Below are positions 1 to 6,378 of a DNA stretch of 7,540 bases, piece by piece. The notes under the pieces were generated by a model, which was not told where the DNA came from, did not search any database, and saw nothing but the letters and a program-made list of their open reading frames with translations. The stretch spans positions 1 through 7,540 of the forward strand of contig JAJXZC010000299.1 of NCBI GenBank assembly GCA_021780275.1. The letters are read 5' to 3'. The position numbers were made by a program, and so were the translations under genes. Positions within the stretch are counted from its first letter, which is position 1. Each line of letters opens with the position of its first letter. The DNA is from Pseudomonadota bacterium (GTDB lineage Bacteria; Pseudomonadota; Alphaproteobacteria; Parvibaculales; Parvibaculaceae).

Positions 1-585
1 CTCCGCATAATCCTCCGGCGTGCCCGTGCAATAGATGCGGCCGAGAATCCAGACGATAGACGTTGGCGACTTGTACTCGACGACGCCGCTCGGCAACATT
101 CCCTTCCAACCCGGCCCGGTGATGGCGTAGGTCTGAGCGCCCGTACCAGTCGTGCGCGTGCCGGGAACTTGGAACACATCGGTCCAACCGTCGAGCATCG
201 GGAACAGGAAGTAGCGCCCCTTCATATCCGGTAGGCTAAGAATCCACGGCTCTTTGCCGACATCTAGGAATGTCATGGTGTAGAGCGTGTCTGCATTGGG
301 TGCAGTCACGTCCCGAAAGCTGGCGTCTGGATAGGACCGCAGGCGGATGAACTGCCCCATCGGACCACGGGTGCCCTCCACCGAGGCGACGTTTGTAATG
401 ACCCGGCGTGTCATTTCCATCGTGACGAGCGGATAGCCGTAAATGTAGGCGTCCGACGCGGCGAGGAAGTCTTCCTTTGCACCGATCAGATCGTCGATCA
501 GCCCGTCGGCGTGCGATGGAGTTACAATGCCTGCGACCCCAAGCGTCGCCAGACTTGTGGAGAGCGTTCTGCGCGAAATTTCCAT
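1..585 (-). CDS. DUF1254 domain protein, exported, 3' end beyond the window
   Basis: The first 195 codons are open to the window edge, so the C-terminal part is missing. Residues 1-27 look like a signal peptide with a twin-arginine start (S4-R5-R6-T7-L8) followed by a short hydrophobic stretch and a likely cleavage after SHA (residue 26), so export through Tat to the periplasm is probable. The mature part carries DUF1254 landmarks: AYIYGYPLV (46-54), the APNADTLYT segment (95-103), GRYFLFPMLDGWTDVF (123-138) and LGRIY (181-185). Members of this family usually also carry a DUF1214 domain further downstream, which would lie outside this window. Their biochemical role is not established. The ATG at 585 is chosen because it opens directly on the signal peptide; a G-rich stretch (592-596) lies a few bases upstream. 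It is transcribed in the same direction as the catabolic genes but 285 bases separate them, so it is probably an independent unit. Confidence 0.85.
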   Translation of the reverse strand, partial: MEISRRTLSTSLATLGVAGIVTPSHADGLIDDLIGAKEDFLAASDAYIYGYPLVTMEMTRRVITNVASVEGTRGPMGQFIRLRSYPDASFRDVTAPNADTLYTMTFLDVGKEPWILSLPDMKGRYFLFPMLDGWTDVFQVPGTRTTGTGAQTYAITGPGWKGMLPSGVVEYKSPTSIVWILGRIYCTGTPEDYAE

Positions 586-738
586 GAGCTACCCCCGCGG
601 TGGGAACGACAACATATCGCCGCGTATTCTTTGATGCACGCCAAAGTTGCAAGCTCTCGTTTCCCGGGCTTCCGAAGTCGAGAGTCCGCAACCGGTCGAT
701 CCTCCCCCGTGGCTTGTGGCCGAACAGCGGTCGTAGCT

Positions 739-759
739 CGGACGTCTGGCGAACGTCCG
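739..759. repeat. Perfect 7-bp inverted repeat with 7-base loop
   Basis: CGGACGT (739-745) and ACGTCCG (753-759) are exact reverse complements around CTGGCGA. Neither side has a T-run, so it is not a standard intrinsic terminator. It could be a small RNA hairpin or an operator; the sequence does not decide. Confidence 0.45.
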
Positions 760-815
760 GAATCTAACCGCAAGTCTATGGCGGCTCGTGGCGCAACCTT
801 TCCGCAAGCAGAAAC

Positions 816-865
816 GGACAGCCGTTGACCCAACTGAGACGCTCGAAAGGTCTGCTTCCGAGCAG
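816..865 (+). repeat. Diverged 50-base repeat, copy A
   Basis: This stretch aligns without gaps to 7198-7247. By eye 34 of 50 bases agree, including the blocks GCCGTTGACCCA (821-832) and GCTTCCG (854-860). Both copies are noncoding and in the same orientation, one on each side of the catabolic cluster. It may be a decayed dispersed intergenic repeat. Confidence 0.4.
852..865 (-). terminator. Weak hairpin just after the transporter stop codon
   Basis: CTGCT (852-856) and AGCAG (861-865) pair around a four-base loop, five bases downstream of the transporter stop codon on the minus strand. The RNA would continue with ACCUUUCG, so the U-run is only three bases. This is the only candidate for ending the four-gene transcript that I can see, and it is weak; Rho-dependent ending is equally possible. 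Confidence 0.22.
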
Positions 866-870
866 CCCCA

Positions 871-1737
871 TCAGCGCTTCGGTTTGCTGCCGATGACGAG
901 CGCGATGCCGCCCAGGATGGCGATCGAGCAGAGTGCGAGCCTGATAGTGATCGTTTCCCCGATCATCAGTGTTCCGGTGATCGCCGTGATCACGGGAACG
1001 CTGAGTTGTACCGATGCGCCTTGCGCTGGTGAGAGGCCGGGCAACGCGGCGTACCAGATCGTGTAGCCGAGGCCCGACGCAACCGCGCCCGACAGGATCG
1101 CATACACGATCCCGGATGTCTCAGCCTTCAGGCCGAAGATCCCGCTCACCGCCAGCAACACGACCGCCATCGGCAGCGCGCGCAAAAAATTGCCTCCGGT
1201 AGCCGCCAACGGATCGGTCGCGCCCCGCCCGAACAGCGAATAGGCGCCCCATGCGACGCCGGCCGCCAGCATCAGGGCCGCGCCGACAATGGGCGGCGCC
1301 GAGACGCCGGGCGCCAGCAACGCGGCAAGGCCGCCGAGTGCGGCGATGAAGCCCATCCATTGCAGGCCGGCGAGGCGTTCCCCATGCACGAGACCGGTCG
1401 TGACCATCGTCGCCTGAACTGCACCGAACAGGAGCAGAGCGCCGGAGCCCGCAGACAGCGTGATATAGGCAAAGGAGAAGGCGGCCGCGTACGCGAACAG
1501 CGCCAGACCTGCGCGCCAGGAACCCGCAACGACGCGAGCCCTACCCGATAGTGCGAGAATCAGCCAGAGCGTGACGACGCCCGAGGCGATGCGGATGAGC
1601 GTGAAGCTTGCCGGATCGATAGACGCGTGCGCCAGCGCGAGACGGCACAGAATAGAATTGGCGGCAAAGGCCAGCATTGCGACAGCGGTCAGTCCGACCG
1701 TGCGCAGTGACGGCAGATGGCTCTCGGGGTTGTTCAT
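871..1737 (-). CDS. EamA/DMT-family transporter
   Basis: This 288-residue, very hydrophobic inner-membrane protein has the normal length and internal duplication of the drug/metabolite transporter (EamA) family. The first five-helix repeat covers roughly residues 13-142 and ends in the typical GE turn (HGERL, E120). The second covers roughly 150-284 with the matching IGETI (E261). The conserved aromatic/glycine-rich helices WGAYSLFGR (163-171) and GYTIWYAALPGLSPAQGASV (224-243) are also family-like. DMT members export or import small metabolites such as amino acids; the substrate cannot be read from sequence. The open frame extends 43 codons further upstream, but I choose the ATG at 1737. It overlaps the ligase stop codon by four bases (ATGA), giving translational coupling, whereas the longer start would add an arginine-rich tail that overlaps the ligase. 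No good ribosome-binding site precedes it, which fits coupling. As last gene of the operon it may carry the pathway substrate, a product or a toxic intermediate (inference). Confidence 0.88.
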   Translation of the reverse strand: MNNPESHLPSLRTVGLTAVAMLAFAANSILCRLALAHASIDPASFTLIRIASGVVTLWLILALSGRARVVAGSWRAGLALFAYAAAFSFAYITLSAGSGALLLFGAVQATMVTTGLVHGERLAGLQWMGFIAALGGLAALLAPGVSAPPIVGAALMLAAGVAWGAYSLFGRGATDPLAATGGNFLRALPMAVVLLAVSGIFGLKAETSGIVYAILSGAVASGLGYTIWYAALPGLSPAQGASVQLSVPVITAITGTLMIGETITIRLALCSIAILGGIALVIGSKPKR

Positions 1738-3140
1738 GCGCCACGCTTTTCGAGAAACAATCGCGCGGCGGCGCGGTCCGCCTTGCCGGTCCGGCCGGCT
1801 GGCAGCGCATCGACGAAATGAAAGGCGTCCGGCGTCTTGAACCGTTCGAGCCGGTCCTTCGCCCAAGATCGCAGTTCTGTTTCGCTCAATCGGGGATCGC
1901 GCGCGACGACCATGAGGTGCAGGCTTTCGCCGAGCCGCGCGTCCGGCGCGCCGAAGGCAAGAACGGCTGCGACGCTCTCATGCTGCGCAAACAGATTTTC
2001 GATCTCCAATGGTGCGATCTTGTTGCCGCCGCGCGAGACCACGTCTTTGGAACGACCAACGAGTTGCACAGCCCCGTCGGCGCGGATGGTCGCAAGATCG
2101 CCGGTGCGAAAATAGCCATCGACAAAAGCGGCGGTTGTTTGCGCAGGGTCGTCGAGATAGCCAGCCATGACGGCGGGCGTCTTGATCTGCAACTCGCCAA
2201 CACCCGCAGCAAGCCCGAGCGCCGGTTGCTCGGCTATGCGGAAGGAGACACCTTCCGTGGTTCGACCGATCGTACCGCGCGCCGAGACGCTATCTTCAGG
2301 ACGCGCACAGAAATCGCAGGAGCCGGTTTCCGTAAGCCCGAACAGGTCGAACACGCCCGCTTGCGGGAATAGAGCCCCGAGCTTGCCCGCGAGCGCCGGG
2401 CTGAACGGCTCGCCGCCGGTCAGTATCTTAGCGAGCCCAGACGCGTGCACGTTCTCGTCGGCGACGATTGCGCGTAAGAGCGTCGGCACCGCCGCCAGAA
2501 TGGTTATTTGCTCGCCGTGCGAAGTCAGCGCCGCAGCGGAGAATTTCGGGGCCAGCAGCAGCCGTGCGCCCGATATAAGGCTGAGCAGGCTGACCCAGAT
2601 GCCGAAGATGAAGGTCAGTTGCAGCGGAACGACGACGACATCGCCTGTAGTCGGCGCAATGAGGCGCGCGAGCGCGCCGAGCTTCCAGACCAGACCTCGG
2701 TGCGTGACAACGACGCCTTTCGGCTGGCCCGTGCTTCCCGACGTGAAGACTATGAGCGCTGCGCCTTCGAGCAGCGGACGCGCGGGGGGCGGCGCGGCGC
2801 CGAGAAGTTCGAGCGCGCCGGCCCGGACGGCCATTCGGGCGCCCAGGCGCGTGATCAGTCCCTGCACGGCGGGCGCGGGCGTCGCAGCATGAATGGGCGC
2901 AGCAACGCAGCCGGACAGCCAGATGCCCAGAAACCCGACGATGTCGCGTGGCGTGTTCGAAATGAAGAGCACGATCGGTTCATTCAGCGCGACACCGGCA
3001 TTGTGCAAATCGGCAGCCATTTCCTGCGCCGCGCGCGCAATCTCGTGCGACGACATCGCCGCCTCGCCAAGCTCGCCGGCGCTCGCCTTTGCGAACGCCG
3101 GCGCATTCAGGACGGAATTGGCGAGATTTGCGGCGTTCAC
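1734..3140 (-). CDS. AMP-forming acyl-CoA ligase (class I adenylate-forming enzyme)
   Basis: This 468-residue enzyme should activate a carboxylic acid with ATP and CoA through an acyl-adenylate. All core motifs are visible: the P-loop VFTSGSTGQPKG (131-142), DLFGLTETG (265-273), YFRTGDLA with D348 (343-350), the hinge segment GRSKDVVSRGGNKIAP (362-377) and the C-terminal catalytic lysine K453 in GRTGKADR. It is therefore probably active, with a mobile C-terminal domain from about residue 365. It is somewhat shorter than the usual 500-550 residues, mostly at the N-terminus. The start is the GTG at 3140, which overlaps the hydratase stop by four bases (GTGA). An ATG at 3056 (residue 29) is the alternative and would skip an odd segment, residues 13-23 (APAFAKASAGE), encoded by a strong palindrome. 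The acid specificity (short-chain, aromatic or other) cannot be told from sequence; the neighbouring hydratase and reductase suggest the product is, or becomes, a 2-enoyl-CoA. Confidence 0.92.
   Translation of the reverse strand: MNAANLANSVLNAPAFAKASAGELGEAAMSSHEIARAAQEMAADLHNAGVALNEPIVLFISNTPRDIVGFLGIWLSGCVAAPIHAATPAPAVQGLITRLGARMAVRAGALELLGAAPPPARPLLEGAALIVFTSGSTGQPKGVVVTHRGLVWKLGALARLIAPTTGDVVVVPLQLTFIFGIWVSLLSLISGARLLLAPKFSAAALTSHGEQITILAAVPTLLRAIVADENVHASGLAKILTGGEPFSPALAGKLGALFPQAGVFDLFGLTETGSCDFCARPEDSVSARGTIGRTTEGVSFRIAEQPALGLAAGVGELQIKTPAVMAGYLDDPAQTTAAFVDGYFRTGDLATIRADGAVQLVGRSKDVVSRGGNKIAPLEIENLFAQHESVAAVLAFGAPDARLGESLHLMVVARDPRLSETELRSWAKDRLERFKTPDAFHFVDALPAGRTGKADRAAARLFLEKRGA
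3074..3103. repeat. REP-like palindrome inside the ligase coding sequence
   Basis: CGCCGGCG (3074-3081) recurs as CGCCGGCG (3096-3103), which is its own reverse complement. Inside it TCGC (3083-3086) pairs with GCGA (3091-3094) around the loop CTTT, with a single C/A mismatch between the two stems. The result is a 12-pair, very GC-rich hairpin. Read on the minus strand in the ligase frame it gives residues 13-23, including FAKASAGE. I recall FAKASAG-type peptides as recurring in unrelated proteins of Bradyrhizobium-like genomes, as translated palindromic repeats; that link is from memory. I saw no second copy in this window. Confidence 0.7.
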
Positions 3141-3955
3141 TTTCGCACCGGGAAACGTGCGTCGCGCCAGGCGAGCGCCGCTTTCAGTCCATCGGCGCGC
3201 GCAATGTCCATGAACGCCATCTTGTCCGGCGACCCCGGCCCTTCAATCTCCAGATCGATCGCGAGCGCTGTCTCCAGCGCATCGAGCATGCCCTGACGTT
3301 CCAGCGTCTGGTTGATGGCGCGCTTGGTCTGTTTCAGGAGGTTTGGATCGATCGCACACAGGTGCCGCGCGACGAGCGCTGTTTCCGCCTCCAGCGCCTC
3401 ATCGGCGACGATCTTGTTGACGATGCCGAGTTCGCGCGCGCGCTGAACCGACAGGCGATCTTCGCCGAGGTAGATGATTTCCTTGGCGACCTTCGGGCCG
3501 ATGAGCCAGGGGAGCACCATCGCAACGATGCCGGCGCCGAACTTGAGTTCTGGCTCGCCGAAGAAGGCCGTCTCGCTCGCGATCGTCATGTCGCAGGCAA
3601 GACTCAGTTCGAACGCGCCCGCGAGGCAGGGGCCGCGTACAGCGGCGATCGTTGGCTTCGGGCAATGCCAGAAGCGCATGACCGCGTCGAAATCCTTGCG
3701 CAGAATCGGCTTCCACTGATCGAAGCCCGTCGGACGACGCTCCATCTGCTCCTTGAGGTCGAAACCGGAGGAGAAAGCGGAACCGGCGCCCGAGACGATC
3801 ACGACCTTGGCGTTCGCATCGGCCTCGACGAGATCCATCGCGGCGTTGATCTCCTCGAGCATACGGCCGTTGAGCGCATTGGTGCGTGCCGGCCGCGACA
3901 GCGTCAGGTGCGCGACGGCGTCCTCGACGCGATAAGAGATCGTCTCGAAATCCAT
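3137..3955 (-). CDS. Enoyl-CoA hydratase/isomerase (crotonase family)
   Basis: The 272-residue protein has the normal crotonase length and fold markers: SRPARTNALN (20-29), the first oxyanion-hole segment FSSGFDLKE (61-69), the second in RGPCLAGAFELSLACD (107-122) and FGEPELKFGAG (132-142). Both glutamates used by true hydratases (equivalents of E144 and E164 in rat mitochondrial hydratase) are present as E116 and E136, spaced 20 apart as in the reference. Reversible hydration of a 2-enoyl-CoA is thus the most likely reaction. The segment after E136 (GAGIVAMVLPWLIGP) differs from the GAGGTQRL of classical fatty-acid hydratases, so the substrate may be atypical. The start is ATG at 3955, preceded by a strong Shine-Dalgarno GGAGGA (3959-3964). 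The frame is open 21 codons further upstream, but that extension is basic and lies before the ribosome-binding site. The gene follows the binding-protein gene after 95 bases and its stop overlaps the ligase start. Confidence 0.92.
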   Translation of the reverse strand: MDFETISYRVEDAVAHLTLSRPARTNALNGRMLEEINAAMDLVEADANAKVVIVSGAGSAFSSGFDLKEQMERRPTGFDQWKPILRKDFDAVMRFWHCPKPTIAAVRGPCLAGAFELSLACDMTIASETAFFGEPELKFGAGIVAMVLPWLIGPKVAKEIIYLGEDRLSVQRARELGIVNKIVADEALEAETALVARHLCAIDPNLLKQTKRAINQTLERQGMLDALETALAIDLEIEGPGSPDKMAFMDIARADGLKAALAWRDARFPVRK

Positions 3956-4050
3956 CTTTCCTCCGCTGAGCAATTTGTTCGCCGCGTCGCGAATCTTTTG
4001 ACGGAAGCGACGACGCAAGCTGCGCCGCCGCCTCGGGTGTTTGGATTGTC

Positions 4051-5271
4051 TTACTTCGCGCCTGCACTGACCAGTGGGCAGCCGCCCGCGTCCATCGGCC
4101 GGAACGCCTTGTCGCCGGGCACCGTGCTCACGAGCTTGTAATAGTCGTAAGGCTTCTTCGATTCCTCGGGCGTCTTGACCTGGAACAGGTACATGTCGTG
4201 GATCGTGCGGCCGTCCGCGCGAATGCTGCCCTTGCCGAACAGTGGATCGTCGGTCGGCATCTGTTTCATCGTGGCGACAACCGCCGCGCCGGATTTTGCC
4301 TTAGCCTTGTCCATCGCCGCGATCGCCTTCATCCAGTGAAGGACCGAGGCGTAGGTCCCCGCCTGGTTCATCGTGGGGTACTTGCCGGCATTGCGCGGCG
4401 CAAAGCGCTTGGTCCATTCGCGCGTCTTGTCGTTCATGTCCCAGTAGAAGGCTTCGGTCAGCAACAGGTTCTTGGCGATCGGCAGACCCATAGCGTGCAC
4501 GTCCGACAGGAACACCAGCAAGCCTGCCATCTTCTGGCCGCCCGCCATGATGCCGAACTCCTGCGCCTGTTTCAGCGAGTTGATCGTGTCGCCGCCGGAG
4601 TTGGCCAGCGCGATGATCGACGCCTTGCTCTGCTGCGCCTGCAGCAGGAAGGACGAGAAGTCCGGCGTCTGGAACGGCGCCAGCACACGCCCCACGACAG
4701 TGCCGCCGTTCGCCTTGACGATTTCAGATGCGTCGCGCTCGAGCGCCTGCCCGAACGCGTAATCGGCCGTCAGAAAGAACCAGGACTTGCCGCCGCTGGC
4801 GATGACGGCGCGCGCGGTGCCGTTAGCCAGCGCCCAGGTGTCATAGGTCCAATGGACGTTGTTCGGCGTGCACGCCTTGCCAGTCAGGTCCGAGCTGCCG
4901 GCGCTGGCGATGAGGAACGTCTTGTCCTTGTCCTTTGCAATCTGCGAGACGGCCAGCGCCACGGACGATGTCGGCACGTCGGCGATCGCATCGACGTTCT
5001 CTACATCGAACCACTTGCGGGCGATGGAGGCGCCGATGTCCGGCTTGTTCTGATGGTCAGCCGCGACGACCTCGACCTTGAAGCCATGCTTTTCCGGTTG
5101 GAAATCCTCGACGGCCATCTTTGCGGCCTCGACTGAACCGGGACCAGCGATATCCGCATACAATCCGGACTGATCGTTCAGGACGCCGACACGGAATGTC
5201 GGCATATCCGCAGCCATCGCCGGCATTGCGGCTGTCAGCGCCGCGATCACGCCAAGCGCAGTCTTTCGCAT
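4051..5271 (-). CDS. Periplasmic branched-chain-type ABC substrate-binding protein
   Basis: This 406-residue protein starts with a clear Sec signal peptide (MRKTALGVIAALTAAMPAMA, cleavage after residue 20) and continues as a LivK-like periplasmic binding protein (Peripla_BP_6 type): FRVGVLNDQSGLYADIAGPG (26-45), then the inter-domain region WFFLTADYAFGQALERD (164-180) and the LQAQQSKASIIALANSGGD stretch (210-228). Two cysteines, C134 and C398, may form a disulfide, as is common in this group. Relatives bind amino acids, amides or aromatic and dicarboxylic acids and feed a LivHMGF-type ABC transporter; specificity is not predictable here. No permease or ATPase gene is in the window, so it probably docks on components encoded elsewhere. 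The start at 5271 is supported by the signal peptide and by GGGAGGA at 5276-5282. It is the first gene of the minus-strand operon, and high expression of the binding protein relative to the downstream enzymes would be usual. Confidence 0.93.
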   Translation of the reverse strand: MRKTALGVIAALTAAMPAMAADMPTFRVGVLNDQSGLYADIAGPGSVEAAKMAVEDFQPEKHGFKVEVVAADHQNKPDIGASIARKWFDVENVDAIADVPTSSVALAVSQIAKDKDKTFLIASAGSSDLTGKACTPNNVHWTYDTWALANGTARAVIASGGKSWFFLTADYAFGQALERDASEIVKANGGTVVGRVLAPFQTPDFSSFLLQAQQSKASIIALANSGGDTINSLKQAQEFGIMAGGQKMAGLLVFLSDVHAMGLPIAKNLLLTEAFYWDMNDKTREWTKRFAPRNAGKYPTMNQAGTYASVLHWMKAIAAMDKAKAKSGAAVVATMKQMPTDDPLFGKGSIRADGRTIHDMYLFQVKTPEESKKPYDYYKLVSTVPGDKAFRPMDAGGCPLVSAGAK

Positions 5272-5275
5272 TGTT

Positions 5276-5282
5276 TCCTCCC
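5276..5282 (-). promoter_or_regulatory. Ribosome-binding site of the binding-protein gene
   Basis: GGGAGGA on the minus strand lies four bases before the ATG at 5271. It fixes the start at the signal peptide. Confidence 0.75.
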
Positions 5283-5303
5283 TTGGGCTGAACGCCGAGG
5301 CGG

Positions 5304-5332
5304 ATGCTCCGATGCATTTCCCTATTTGTCAA
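5304..5332 (-). promoter_or_regulatory. Possible sigma-70 promoter for the binding-protein operon
   Basis: On the minus strand a perfect TTGACA (-35, 5332-5327) is followed after 17 bases by GAGCAT (5309-5304), which matches only three positions of TATAAT. The -35 box lies wholly inside the inverted repeat at 5323-5339, so a protein bound there would block it. Weak -10 box; prediction only. Confidence 0.35.
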
Positions 5333-5344
5333 ACAAATATTTGT
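5323..5344. promoter_or_regulatory. Overlapping palindromes, probable GntR operator
   Basis: TATTTGT (5323-5329) and ACAAATA (5333-5339) form a 7-bp inverted repeat with centre CAA. The second arm also pairs with the following ATTTGT (5339-5344) as a perfect 12-base palindrome, ACAAATATTTGT (5333-5344). Three half-sites therefore alternate in 21 bases. The core TTGT-CAA-ACAA follows the TNGT-N3-ACNA plan known for FadR-type GntR operators. The AT-rich run stands out in GC-rich DNA and sits between two divergent genes, with a FCD-type GntR gene two genes away. Binding by that regulator is inference. Confidence 0.6.
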
Positions 5345-5354
5345 AAGGTACGCT
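5326..5354 (+). promoter_or_regulatory. Possible sigma-70 promoter for the reductase-regulator pair
   Basis: TTGTCA (5326-5331, five of six matches to TTGACA) is followed after exactly 17 bases by TACGCT (5349-5354, three of six matches to TATAAT). Transcription would begin near 5361, leaving a short leader with the ribosome-binding site. The -35 box lies in the palindrome and overlaps the -35 box of the opposite promoter. Prediction only. Confidence 0.35.
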
Positions 5355-5368
5355 CGTTGCAGATTTCG

Positions 5369-5374
5369 AGGAGG
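5369..5374 (+). promoter_or_regulatory. Strong Shine-Dalgarno of the reductase gene
   Basis: A perfect AGGAGG lies eight bases before the ATG at 5383 and decides that start. Confidence 0.85.
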
Positions 5375-5382
5375 AAGTACGC

Positions 5383-6375
5383 ATGCCGCAGTTTCAAGCG
5401 ATCGTCGCCCGGCAGGACGGCGACAAGGGGCCGGTGACGGTGAAGCTCGAGAGCATCACGGACGCGGACCTGCCTGCAGCCGACGTGCTGGTCGACGTCG
5501 AATTTTCGTCCCTGAACTACAAGGATGGCCTCGCGCTTCAGAACAAGAACCGGATTCTCCGCAAGTTTCCGATCATCCCCGGGATCGACTTCGCAGGCGT
5601 CGTGCGTAGCTCGGATAGCCCTGAATTCGCCAAGGGCGACCGCGTGATCCTCACTGGTTGGGGCGTGGGCGAGGGTTGGTCTGGCGGTTTCGCCGAGCGC
5701 GCGCGTGTGAAGTCGGAATGGCTGGTGAAGACGCCGCAGGACATGACAAATCGCGCCGCGATGGTGATCGGGACAGCCGGCTTGACGGCGATGCTCTGCG
5801 TCATGGCGCTGGAGCGCGCGGGTCTGCAGGCCGGCGACAAAGTCGTCGTGACCGGCGCGGCTGGCGGGGTGGGGTCCGTCGCCGTCGCGCTGCTCGCCAA
5901 GCTCGGCTTCAAGGTCACCGCGGTTACCGGCCGCCCCGAGCAGCACGACTATCTGAGGTCGTTGGGCGCGGCAGACTTTGTCGATCGCGCGGAGTTGCAG
6001 GCGCCGGGCAAGCCGCTTCAGGGCGAGCACTGGAAAGGCGGCGTTGACACCGTCGGCGGCGTGCTGCTGGCCAACGTCTTGGCTTCGATCGCCTATGAGG
6101 GCGCCGTCGCGGCCTGTGGCCTGGCAGGCGGCATGGATCTCCCGACCACCGTCGCCCCGTTCATCCTGCGCGGCATCTCCCTGATCGGCGTGGATTCCGT
6201 CAATTGCCCGAAGAAGCGGCGCACCGAAGCCTGGGATCGGCTTGCCTCGGCCCTGTCGTCCAAGGACCTGGAGGCTGTCGCATCGCAGGTCAGCCTCGCT
6301 CAAGTTCTCGGCCTGGGCGCCGAGATTCTGGCCGGGCGGGTGCGCGGCCGGACGGTTGTTGCTATGTCCAAATGA
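5383..6375 (+). CDS. acuI: Acryloyl-CoA reductase (NADPH), AcuI/YhdH-type MDR oxidoreductase
   Basis: The 330-residue protein is a zinc-independent medium-chain reductase of the AcuI/YhdH group, which reduces acryloyl-CoA to propionyl-CoA with NADPH in the cytoplasm. Landmarks typical of that group are FSSLNYKDGLA (41-51), FPIIPGIDFAGVV (62-74), the TGWGVGEGWSGGFAE segment (91-105), GTAGLTAMLCVMALE (130-144), the nucleotide-binding loop VTGAAGGVGS (156-165) and ILRGISLIGVDSV (261-273). No cysteine-rich structural zinc loop is present, which fits the quinone-oxidoreductase-like branch. Length and ends match the family and the ATG follows a perfect AGGAGG. It is divergent from the hydratase/ligase operon and 41 bases upstream of the GntR gene, probably on the same transcript. 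In other bacteria AcuI works in acrylate/DMSP and 3-hydroxypropionate metabolism and detoxifies acryloyl-CoA; here it may act on acryloyl-CoA or another short 2-enoyl-CoA made by the neighbouring enzymes. Confidence 0.88.
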   Translation: MPQFQAIVARQDGDKGPVTVKLESITDADLPAADVLVDVEFSSLNYKDGLALQNKNRILRKFPIIPGIDFAGVVRSSDSPEFAKGDRVILTGWGVGEGWSGGFAERARVKSEWLVKTPQDMTNRAAMVIGTAGLTAMLCVMALERAGLQAGDKVVVTGAAGGVGSVAVALLAKLGFKVTAVTGRPEQHDYLRSLGAADFVDRAELQAPGKPLQGEHWKGGVDTVGGVLLANVLASIAYEGAVAACGLAGGMDLPTTVAPFILRGISLIGVDSVNCPKKRRTEAWDRLASALSSKDLEAVASQVSLAQVLGLGAEILAGRVRGRTVVAMSK

Positions 6376-6378
6376 ACG

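Larger units (their letters stand above)
586..870. other. Noncoding gap between DUF1254 gene and transporter gene
   Basis: I see no credible gene in these 285 bases; the short open frames here have arginine- and serine-rich compositions typical of antisense or out-of-frame reading. The gap should hold the promoter of the DUF1254 gene and the end of the four-gene minus-strand transcript. On the minus strand, TTGCAA followed 17 bases later by GAATAC is a poor sigma-70 match, so I do not call a promoter. Two hairpins (739-759 and 852-865) and one copy of a diverged repeat (816-865) are listed separately. Confidence 0.6.

Noticed and set aside
236..691. Minus-strand open frame of 151 codons crossing the start of the DUF1254 gene
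   Set aside because: It is out of frame with the DUF1254 coding sequence and is Arg/His-rich; the correct frame shows signal peptide and family motifs.
1738..1866. Longer N-terminus for the DMT transporter
   Set aside because: The 43 extra residues are Arg-rich and overlap the ligase C-terminus; the ATG in the ATGA overlap gives a normal EamA start.
1677..2372. Plus-strand open frames opposite the ligase (also 2167-2892 and 2508-3296)
   Set aside because: No recognisable domain, no ribosome-binding site, and all overlap the well-supported ligase.
3956..4018. Longer N-terminus for the hydratase
   Set aside because: The extension lies upstream of, and includes, the GGAGGA ribosome-binding site at 3959-3964 and has no family similarity.
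3956..4050. Terminator or extra promoter between binding-protein and hydratase genes
   Set aside because: No stable stem followed by a T-run and no convincing -35/-10 pair; I treat the four genes as one transcript.
3089..4141. Plus-strand open frame of 350 codons opposite the hydratase
   Set aside because: Antisense shadow in GC-rich DNA: it spans the hydratase and the adjoining gap and gives a motif-free, Arg-rich product.
4198..5136. Plus-strand open frame of 312 codons opposite the binding-protein gene
   Set aside because: Antisense shadow with repeated RR/DR/HR content; the minus strand encodes a full-length binding protein with signal peptide.
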